Shown piece after piece: positions 25,601 through 34,677 of a stretch of 64,000 nucleotides of DNA (positions are counted from its first letter, which is position 1; each line of letters begins with the position of its first letter). The stretch covers positions 62,001 to 126,000 of the forward strand of contig WIDE01000068.1 in assembly GCA_015039315.1 (NCBI GenBank). Reading direction: 5' to 3'. The notes beneath the pieces are model-generated. The model saw nothing but the letters and a program-made list of their open reading frames with translations. It made no database searches and was not told the DNA's origin. This DNA is from Clavulina sp. PMI_390. Lineage: Eukaryota > Basidiomycota > Agaricomycetes > Cantharellales > Hydnaceae. The position numbers were made by a program, and so were the translations under genes.

Positions 25601-28077
25601 AGCAGATTGCTGATTATTGAGCTACCCCGCCACAGACACCTCCCATGGCATCATCAAGAAGGGCAACAGGAAGAGTGAAGTTCTGCTCAGAGAAGTCGAG
25701 GTACGTTCGCCGACGCTGCTCCGAGCTCCTGCCAATCGTTGACACTATCGTCTCTTTTCAGCTTATCACGACTTTGGTCTCGCTCTACAAGAACTCGTAT
25801 ACTTATCCCAAGACGAGGATCGATGATATGTGGGAGGGGCTGCTATTGAATCAATGTAAGCACCCTCGTGCATATTCACTTTCGAGCAGGTTCTAACTCG
25901 CCTGATTTCATGCAGTCCATGATGTCCTTCCTGGGTCTGCCATCGGTATGGTACGTGTCACAACCTCATCCTGAGGTTTGAAAAGAGCTGATATATCATC
26001 CCACTTTGCTAGGTTTACGAGGATGCTGAGAAGATCTACAACTGGATCGCAAAGGAGTCCAAGCAAGTCATCAAGGAGGCTCTCAAGAAGCTGATCCCCA
26101 GGACCATCAACCTTCCTCTTACCGAAGAGACCACCGCCGCAGAGGTCCAGGCTCTCTCCAAGGGTCGCGTTGTTGCCCTCAACACAGTTCATGCTCCTCG
26201 TCGGGAGATTGTCCCCATCTCCTTATCGAACGTTGCTACTTCCAGCGCACATGCCCACCTCAACAAGCTCATCAAGGAGGACGTCGTCCAACTTTCTCGC
26301 GATGGCAAAACTGGCTACGTCGTTGCGGAGCATACTGGTGGTGCAGGCTTGAGCCCCGTCACGGGCCTCTTCGCTTCGGCGCTTGCTGCGCCTGGCGTTG
26401 GCAGCGGTGGCGCTAGGGCATTCGAGACTCGTGATGGTGACTTTGTCCTCAAGAACTCGAATATCCAGATGAAGATCAGTAATGGACGAATTGTCAGCTT
26501 GTGGGACGTCTTGTTGGAGCGCGAGCTGATCCCAGAGGGCAAGACCGCGGGGCTGATGATGTTCACTGATCGGTACGTCTTGCTCAAGTATCGGATGTTA
26601 AACAGCCGATTCTGACGTACTGACGCGCCCGCACTTAGGCCTACATACTGGGATGTAAGTATTATGGCCACAACTCTGCCAAATCGTCTCTAACCATTCT
26701 AATTTACTCAACTTCGCAAGGCCTGGGATACAGAGGTGTGTCCACCTTTCGCTATGGCTCCTCGCGGCGCATTGAACGAACCACTCTTTCGTCGGTCCTT
26801 TAGGTTTATGATGTCAAGTCTGGAAAGCCTCTCGAGTTCACTTCCCTCAAGGTGTTGGAAAGCGGTCCCGCCTACGCGTAAGCTATTTCAATCCCATGGA
26901 CACCTCGTATGAACCCCAAACTAACGTTACCCTATAGATCCCTCGAGTCTGTGGTCAAGTATGACAAGAGCACGATCAAGATCACTATCTCCATTACCTC
27001 GCTTTCTGCCACGCTCGCAGAGGATTCTCGTTCGTACATCCGCTTCGACGCCGACGTCGACTGGAGGCAGCGCCACGAGTTCCTCAAATTCGAGATCCCC
27101 TTGAACATCCATGCTCAAGAAGCTATTTTCGATGCTGCGTTCGGAAATGTTGCAAGGGCGACGCATCGCAATACATCGGTCGAGCTTGCCAAGTTTGAAG
27201 TCTGCGGCCATAAGGTATAGAAAACCACCCTTTTGCAGTGTATTGGGAAGGTTCTGACACGTGATGGTACTCAACAGTATGCAGATCTTTCCGAGTACGG
27301 TTATGGTCTTGCCATTCTCTCAGAGTCCAAGTACGGCTTCGCCGCTGAGGGCAACGTCCTCCGCATTTCGCTCCTTCGTTCTGCCACTGCCCCCGATCCA
27401 GAACAAGACCAAGGCGCGCACTCCTTCTCATGGGCCTTGCTCCCACACGCCTCCCACTTCCATGGTTCCGATGTACCTCTCGCTGGTTACTTCTTCAACT
27501 CACCAGTTCATCTGCACTATGCGCCCGAGGAAGAGCTTGGCAGATTCGGCCCGCTTGCGCTCACAGGTCAGCACGGGCTCTTCTCCGTGGAAGGCGCCCC
27601 GAACGTATTGTTGGAGACGGTGAAACGAAGTGACGATGATGATCTCGAGAGTGGCAAGGGCGATCAGCACATCATTCTGCGTCTCTATGAGGCGTACGGT
27701 GGTCATGCCAAGGCCACTTTGCGAGTGTGAGTAGACATTGCCTTGATTGATGGTTTACCATCTTCTGAAACTTTTCATTCACCCTCGCCAATAGTTCATC
27801 TAAGCTGCGTGTCACCAAGGCCACTCTTACAAACCTTCTCGAGGATGAGAAGGAAGGCCTGCAGCTCCAAGCATGCCCAGCTGCTGACGGCCGAGTTGGC
27901 GAGAGCGATACGATCATCGAGATCAACTTCCGCGGCTTCCAGTTCCAGACCGTGAAGCTTACTGTGGAAGCTGCGCATGATAGGTCGGTCTGAACATTTG
28001 ATTTTCAAACAATGGTATCGTACTCACTGACTAGACACTATAGCTCAACTTTGGAGGAGTGGATTGAAGTATTCTAA
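22688..28077 (+). CDS. AMS1: Alpha-mannosidase, glycoside hydrolase family 38 (vacuolar Ams1 type)
   Basis: Removes alpha-linked mannose from free oligosaccharides and glycoproteins; yeast Ams1 acts in the vacuole and reaches it by the Cvt/autophagy route without a signal peptide, and none is seen here. Start chosen at 22688 (MGGSPQNQ); the upstream frame stays open to 22550. A His-rich stretch (HQHHHHH) follows. The family N-terminal domain has GPSWTNHWWKV. Catalytic landmarks: [12 protein letters not shown] (metal ligands), [17 protein letters not shown] (Asp nucleophile), [32 protein letters not shown] (metal His). Later domains carry PTHRNTS-like [38 protein letters not shown] and a beta-rich end closing EEWIEVF. 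More than 20 exons; several are tiny: 2 nt at 23217-23218, 18 nt near 23,774-23,791, about 16 and 15 nt near 26,640 and 26,722. About 1,100 residues. Confidence 0.93.
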
Positions 28078-28457
28078 AGGTCGGGGGGGTCTTGCGTGAA
28101 AAGTCTCGCTATTCATGTACCAATTTGTATTTTTCCCATCTCTTCCCCTTGCTCGGGGATAAAACTTCTGTAAAATTATTAGGACATGCCGTCGATTCTA
28201 CGTAGTATTCGAGGAGCACAATGCAAGAAACATCTGCAATAATTGCAACATGAAGATAGAGAGCGTCGCAAGCTTGCTGTCAATGGATGGATCCCCTTTA
28301 TCAGACAAGACAAGAGGAGCATAGTGTGGACAACTCGCTGGTAGCTATCAAGGGCTTCCTGGAGGAGGAGAAAGCACATGTACTTTTCTCTCAACCCCCC
28401 CAGTCAGCACAACTGTACGATCATCATAACACCAAAATGCTGTCCAACGCATAACAA

Positions 28458-28548
28458 GATTCGTTGGCGCAGTTGGTAGCGCGCCAGTCTAACAGGATCT
28501 TATCCAGTTGTGCACTGAAGGTCGCAGGTTCGAGCCCTGCACGAATCA
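28458..28548 (+). tRNA. Intron-containing tRNA, anticodon probably AAC (Val)
   Basis: Cloverleaf read by eye: acceptor GATTCGT/ACGAATC (7 perfect pairs), D stem GCGC/GCGC, anticodon stem CCAGT/ACTGA (one C-A mismatch), T arm GCAGG-TTCGAGC-CCTGC, discriminator A at 28548. An 18-nt intron (28495-28512) follows position 37. It can pair with the anticodon: AAC and GGAT upstream pair with ATCC and GTT downstream, the usual anticodon-intron helix. The anticodon call depends on the D-loop count and is the least sure part. Confidence 0.82.
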
Positions 28549-28553
28549 TTTTT
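28549..28553 (+). terminator. RNA polymerase III terminator of the tRNA gene
   Basis: Run of five T immediately after the discriminator base, as expected for Pol III termination. Confidence 0.7.
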
Positions 28554-28641
28554 CGAATCGACCAGATGGTTGAGGTTTGTTTTGCCAAATGACTCGGTGA
28601 GCACAGAAGAGCGTCCCAGCTTCCTTGATATGTAACTCGGC

Positions 28642-28659
28642 AAAAAAAAAAAAAAAAAA
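28642..28659. repeat. Poly-A run (18 A)
   Basis: Homopolymer about 90 bp downstream of the tRNA. It might be the tail of a decayed retroelement, but nothing 5' of it supports that. Confidence 0.7.
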
Positions 28660-28708
28660 TGTGACGATACTAGGGCGAGAATGTGTGAGGAATTTCCTCT
28701 CCGGCATG

Positions 28709-28746
28709 AAGTACGATAAAATGTAGTGCAGTATATTTTATCGTAT
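28709..28746. repeat. Short inverted repeat (hairpin)
   Basis: TACGATAAAAT is followed after a 12-nt gap by ATTTTATCGTA, a perfect 11-bp inverted repeat. Partial outer pairing of GAAG with CTTC extends it. Function unknown. Confidence 0.6.
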
Positions 28747-28748
28747 TT

Positions 28749-29561
28749 CACTTCAAGGAGGACGGGGACACTATTTTCCTTGGCAAGACTAACAGAAAAC
28801 AGGCTGAACGCCTGTGAACTACCTCCTGTCAGAATATGTCGTGGGGACACATCGTGTCTCCCAAGATATGATACCCTCAGAACTGCAGTCCTCTGTTCTC
28901 TTGTGTCCCTTTTTGGAGTAAATCGTGATGTTTCCCGCTTTAGCGACATTCAGGAGCTCTAACTAGCTTCCAAGGATGTACATTTGGTGATTCTGTGGCA
29001 TCCAATTGCAACACCCTCTCCTACTTATCGACAAGCAGATTCCGTGCTTCTCTCAAAGCGGGAATATCGACAGAAGTTTGATGGATCTTTTACTTGTGTC
29101 CCCCCGCAACAGTAGTGAAAGGTCATCACGAGGGCCATGTGGCACGTCTTAGTGAACGGACGGATATGTTGGAAAGAAACAAGCAAACTGTGAGTGTTTA
29201 ATCACAAATTGTTCAGAATCGCATCGTTCATAATCATCATTCTCATCAGGACCTAGCGTATAGTTTGAGGTAGGGGTCGTCAACAGCCTTAAGGGCAGCG
29301 CGCATTGATCGCATCCATGATGTGACTGTATTTAGCCACAAGAATCTCAGATCCAGCACTTTAGAAGTTACAACGCTAGCGTAGTAGAGAAATTGCACAG
29401 TGGGATAATCGAGACCAACGCTTGGTTACCTACAACACATAGTGGCTTCGAGGCCTTGCATGCTTAACAATCCGTATCGAAACGGTCTTGGGGCTTATTG
29501 AGGTGCTGCCTATAAGGTACCACGATCCAAAGATGATGAGAAAAACGCTCATAGCGTTGAC
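28749..29561. other. Intergenic, nothing recognised
   Basis: Between the hairpin and the U6 gene. No exon with support, no further tRNA seen. Confidence 0.4.
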
Positions 29562-29566
29562 AAAAA

Positions 29567-29627
29567 TAAATATTATGATCCGTAGATCATCCACTCGGAT
29601 TATGCGTGTCATCCTTGTGCAGGGGCC

Positions 29628-29659
<32 letters not shown>

Positions 29660-29682
29660 TCGTATGTCACTCCGAAGAGGAC
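29567..29682 (-). ncRNA. U6: U6 spliceosomal snRNA
   Basis: The minus strand carries the invariant U6 core: 5' stem region GTCCTCTTCGG, then AAATTGGAACGATACAGAGA, AGATTAGCATGGCCCCTGCA and CAAGGATGACACGC. The ACAGAGA box, the AGC triad and the U2/U4-pairing region are all present. A T5 run at 29566-29562 on that strand fits Pol III termination and sets the 3' end used here. The core is uninterrupted, with no intron, although U6 genes of several fungi are split. The 5' end is placed by comparison with known U6 and could be off by a few bases. Confidence 0.93.
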
Positions 29683-30417
29683 AAAGTATGATGGCGGGGA
29701 GCGGAACGACGGTTTGCGCTTTGGAATTTTGATTCATTGCTTGGGAACAGTGGCGGTGCTGCGACGAAGTTGGACCGCATTCACACTCAAGTTCCCTATA
29801 GATGCACCTCTGATAACTGGAAAATAATTTATATTTGGACATTTTAGATGTTCCTCTTACTATATGAGCATTATCAGAGGCAGTTATGAGGGTGGAATGG
29901 GAGGAAGGGAGTGACTTAGTTCAGTTGCAATCACGTGGAGCGGATCAAAACCAAACAGGTGTCGCAGTGTGTCTGAGAAAGGAAATTTTCGGCGCCACAG
30001 CCACCAAAGTCATTCAAGCTGTCTTGGTCCTGACTTTTCCAGCAAAGTGGCCACCCTTAAGAAGTTGAAGAGATATCGAAACTGTATGATAGCCTGGTGA
30101 ATGCCATCAGCCTTGCGAGACTGGATTTCATGCCATGGAGGCCAAAGCACACTCACCACCCAAATATTACATCATACGTTCGCGATTACCTGTCACTCGT
30201 AGTAAAGTTCGTCATTTACAAGCCGCTTATTCAACTTGTTTGCCTTCAAAGTATCCTCACCAGCAAAGTGTCGCTCTTTGTGTTTGTTGCCTGACGAGAC
30301 ACTGTTGTACCCTCTGGCTATAAAGACCAGTTTCGTGGACGAGACTAATGGCTCAGGTCCCGCCTCCCCACCTCAGTGTTCGACTCGTGGCCTTTGATCT
30401 CCACTGTGGATGACACT
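29683..30417. other. Intergenic upstream of U6 and of the zinc-finger gene
   Basis: Divergent promoters of the U6 gene (-) and the zinc-finger gene (+). I see no clear TATA box about 25 bp upstream of the U6 start. Nothing else recognised. Confidence 0.4.
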
Positions 30418-31321
30418 ATGCCTTGCTCTTATATCTGTGACTGTTGCGACACCCCCAAGAGCTTTGCAACTCTTTACAGCCTCCAACGCCACTCACAGAG
30501 AGGTGTAAAGTATGACAGCAATATTCGCCCTGTGTATCGACCTTGTACTAATATCTTGTGGAACAGATTATTCAAATGTCAGTACCCTGACTGTGGGCAG
30601 ACGTACACGCAACGAAGCTTCTGCGACGATCACGAGCGGAAAATCCAGTATGCGGCGTGATATTTTGTCTATTGATATCATATCCCTCATACCATTCATT
30701 CTTTTCCCCCTAAAGCCTCAAAATTAAAGACGTTAAATGCCCAGCCTGTGACGAGTTATTTTGGTCTCGTGCTGACGCCAATCACCACTTCCACCGCGAT
30801 CACCCTCAGCAATTGTTCCGCTGTGCGCTGTCCTTCGGTCGTAGCTGCACTCACAGAGGGTAATTCGCCTTTCTCCTTCACTATTTCTTCTACTTACTGT
30901 TATGCAACCATTTAGCGCGATCAGACCAACCATCATCCTAGCCCACACTCGCAAGTCACACCCTGGGGTAGACGCCACAACACTGCTGGTTTCGCCAGCC
31001 GACGCGGTGCCGGCAATCCCTCTGATTATTCAATCGTCACTATCTTCATCGCCTTTGGCCGCCACATCAGTCCGCAATCTCTCGCTTTCTGCCGCTGTGT
31101 CGTCCCCGCCGTCTCCAGATAATCCCTCCTCGAGAGATCTCCCACAAGACGCCTGTTCCAACTCACCGACTCCTCATCTCAGCCCTCATGAGTCCTCCTC
31201 TTCTACTACCGCTTTTTCTGCCAAATTGGAACAAATAGACTCGGGTTACGAGCGGATGGTGGCCTTTCTCAGTGCTGACGCTGAGTCGTTTGAGCCAGCT
31301 TCTGACTGCGCTTCCAACTGA
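30418..31321 (+). CDS. C2H2-type zinc-finger protein
   Basis: Probable nucleic-acid-binding protein. Four exons join in phase 2 at each junction: 30418-30509, 30567-30647, 30716-30859 and 30916-31321; 240 residues. Intron 1 has a TACTAAT branch site. The N-terminal two thirds hold consecutive finger-like units: CDCCDTPKSFATLYSLQRH; CQYPDCGQTYTQRSFCDDH followed by ERKIH (C-x4-C-x12-H-x4-H); CPACDELFWSRADANHHFH followed by RDH; then a degenerate FRCALSFGRSC...H-x4-H unit. The C-terminal third is Ser/Pro-rich and disordered. ATG 30418 was chosen because upstream in-frame codons are not ATG. Small size suggests a transcription factor or a lineage-specific finger protein; the target is unknown. 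Confidence 0.78.
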
Positions 31322-32236
31322 GGTCCCGTCTCATACTACATTCCATATGTCACATGTCTTCCTGACAGAGTCTAGAAGGCAAATACTTCCTACATTAGCG
31401 TTGTTTCCCAAGTCTGCTCGCGTCAGTGTCCCTCAAGCCTTCATGATCGAATTATTGAACTTACGAACTAGCTCTTCCATATTCTCGTTCCCAAACTCAC
31501 ATTGTTGCGCCCTAGAGACGCGCTTATCCCTATGCCCCTGAATCCTCACCCATATGAACCCTTTACATCAAGTGTTCTTGCTCTCGTATAGGATTTTCTT
31601 TGCTTGTACCTGATGGATACATCGTAATATAGAATTCATAGTCAAAAAATTCATTGTGCTGCGATAAGGCTGACGAGCTATCAGGTTTGCTGGAGATATT
31701 TTGAACGGGACGCGGACTTGGACATGATGGATATATGCCCATGGGAACAATGGTGATGATTCTTCACCCTCACTATATTCAACATCCGAGCACTGGATTC
31801 TATCTCATCATCGGTTTACTGGAAACGGTCAGGTACACGGGACAACCTCTTCCTCTATTACCAAACGCTACGTCTATTCTTGGCACCCTGCAATTAGGCA
31901 GGAACTTCCAGCCTCAATTCTAGACCTGTAACATGTTCAAGCCTGTTCGCTTACCCAATGGCATCTTCCGGAACCAATAAAGGGTTATTCTTCACTCACG
32001 AATAAACCTCTTCCTCCTCCTCCTCCTCCACAACCCGCACGTCGTAACAAAAGCCGCATTTCTCTCCACAGAATCTTGCTAGGATCCGATGTCTGAGTCC
32101 TCGCGTGAGTTCTTCGGGCAGATATACTGAATCAATAGTCTGGTGTCGGTGCTCGCCAGATCACTGGCCGCTTTCTTGAAGCTGAGCCATTTCCCTCCAT
32201 CAAGGGCCCCCACCTACATATACACCCCATGATAGC
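31322..32236. other. Intergenic, nothing firm
   Basis: No feature supported. An additional 5' exon of copy H could lie between 32,080 and 32,200, where a short open frame is preceded by an ATGTCTGAG start, but phases could not be made to agree. Confidence 0.35.
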
Positions 32237-33138
32237 ATGTCGATCATCACCACTGGCGATGATTCAAGAGTGAGCGCTGCAGAGCCATCTGGTTCCCAAT
32301 CGCGCAGCAAATACAGTGAGGCTACTGCTGATGATTAGTCCCACCCGACCATGTGTTGAGCCTTTCCTCGGTAGTGTACTACCGAATGTTCCAGAATGAT
32401 GGGCCTATCTCTTCGTATCATGCTTTAGGCTCTGGTGGAACCCAGGGTACCGGACGTATCGGGCGACTCCGACTGGATGACCTACCACCCCCAAGAACCA
32501 TCAAAATCCTCAAAAGATCCATTGCACGGCGAGAAGGTTTTGATCCCGACGCTACACAACAAATATACCCCTATTCGTCGGCCCAAGTGCTGGAGGATCC
32601 CTCTCCACTTGATGACTTGATGACAGAGGTTGGGAATGACCGGCACTCTCCTCTAGAGATCCTCATCCAAGATGATGCGTCGCGCTCTCCCCAGACAACA
32701 CTGCCATCGATTTCTCCCCCCAAACCCCTGACTTCTGATTTTTCCTTCTGGATCACCAATGAGGCAGGAGAGATACAGCCCAACTTTGATAGGAAGCATC
32801 CTTATCGCCTTGCCATGGCTGATCCTCCACCGCCTTGGAAACGAGCTCACGTCAAAGGGAAGGATAAATTTGCTCTGCTTTGGGATGTCCCCGATTCCCC
32901 AAAGTTAATCACCACCGCGGTGCATGAGCACGCATTGTTATATGTCGATACGCGAGCCAAGCCAGTCAGGAATGGTGGCACTGGAGGTAGGAAAGCCAAC
33001 TATATGCACTCCTTATACAGTACTGAAATATGCCTCATAGAGATCTTGCCTCATTATCGGGTGATCATAGTTGCTGAGAGGCTGTTAGGTGGTGAGAGAC
33101 CCATCGCTATTGCTTTCTTGGCTTGTGCGATCAACTGA
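32237..33138 (+). CDS. Lineage-specific family protein, copy H
   Basis: The only family member on the + strand, 10 kb from the cluster. Exons 32237-32315, 32376-1 to 32986 (starts 32375) and 33041-33138; introns 59 and 54 nt, both phase 1; 262 residues. The intron again lies directly before the core start YYRMFQNDGPI. The core has IGRLRLDDLPPPRTIKILKR, an IARREGF helix and PLEILIQDDASR, but the APGTD motif is replaced by a charged stretch. Then FWITNEAGEIQPNFDRKHPY, DPPPPWKRAHVKGKD and LLYVD. The last exon encodes LPHYRVIIVAERLLGGE, matching copy C best. The second intron is a multiple of three and open, so retention would add 18 residues. The start in exon 1 is the weakest call. Confidence 0.75.
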
Positions 33139-34677
33139 TTTGGAAGTATGTGAACACGACAGCGATTCGAGACGATTTTGTGGTGATAGAGGATAGGTAG
33201 CACCGCAAACAAATCGAAACTACTATTTATACTCGTAGTCACTAGGCATACACATCTCAGGGCTCCAAGCAACGATGATATGTTAATAAGGAACCTTTTC
33301 TCCCGCATATGCATAGTGAGGCTGTTTTGCCGACTTGGGCTCATGATGTGTCACTGTCGATCACTATGCCAAGCTTCTGCAGCTCACAATTGCTCCCAGA
33401 CGTCTTCATTCTATCTTGTGTTAATCTTTTTTCACCACCACATCGTCGTCACTGGATCTAGGCTTAGGAACGATTATCACTCACTGAAACACAGACGCTC
33501 GGTCACTCGAGAGCGGGTCTAAGGCTCAGCTTCTTCACTAGGCTTGCTCCTGAGACAGTAATACGGATGTTTTCAGCTACTCTCTACCTAGCTCAATGAT
33601 TACATGAGTTTTACTTCGCCGCCAGCCAATGTACCGTTCAATCCTTACATTTCTCCATCGTTCCCGCTATTGGCAACTCTGCTTTGCTAACCTTCAACTC
33701 TCATACCCAAATTCCTCTAGCGACAACTTGTGTATGCGTTGTATGGGTAGCCAAAAGCTCTCCGGATGATAATCAGCTCCGGATAGTGTGAAATCCGCGA
33801 GGGTGGACACAAGAGCGATCAGTCGGATAGGTACTGAACAGCCTTCCCTCCTGTGATATGTTTGTCATCGTCTGCTGCGTCAATTGTCGAAGTCTATTCT
33901 CTCGTATATAATACTTTGTCAAACATTGGTAGGGGCATCAAATCCGCTCTTCATATCTTGCAGGACCTTACGAAAAAGGTACGCATCGACAGTACGATGC
34001 ACAGGAAGAGTAGCCGGTATTATACGTGATGACGCTGCTGCAAGGGCCACAGAAGCTGTCCATGGATTTTTAGCATGATGAACGAGACCAACAAGCAGAA
34101 TTGCCGAGCTTACACATTTCCCTCGCATTCAGTAGGAAGGCCCGTACAATCGAGCGTCCAAGGGGCAGGGGGAGATGCACAACGCTTCTGCAGTCCGACG
34201 TCCTCTCTTGGAGCGCCCGTTGCCGATTCGATCAGCTACAGCGAATTGCATAAATGACAAGCAAAGAGAGACTAAGAAGTCCAACCAATCACCGTGATGC
34301 ACATGATAGTAAACAAAAGGGGTCCCTTCATTGCGTGAATGATCCAAAATATCTCCTGGGGAGGGTTAATCACGAAGGCGACAAACACCCCTTCAGCCTG
34401 CCCTTATATATCTGAAGGAGTGGTTCACATGGTGCCTTACGAAGCTTTGTTCATTCCCATGGTGTAAGCTTTCAAGAACGGAGACTTGAATGTACCGGAG
34501 TGTAGGCTGTCCAAAATTAGCAGCCTGCTACGTTGATACTCTTGAAATGCTGGCAAGCCACATATTGATAGACGATCAGTCAGACTTTGACGTCCAATTT
34601 CATTGGATTGTGTGGAGGTCAAAATCCGAGCAAGGAGCCGAGACCATGTGGTCTCTCAGCTACAGTTTCACTGCGCG
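33139..34677. other. Intergenic, nothing recognised
   Basis: Several short frames on both strands (for example 33,919-34,128 minus) show no family resemblance. The 3' end of the WD40 gene could extend some way into this stretch. Confidence 0.35.

Noticed and set aside
28500..28949. 149-codon - strand frame ending ...RARTCDLQCTTG
   Set aside because: Its C-terminal part is the reverse translation of the tRNA gene, a well-known annotation artefact.
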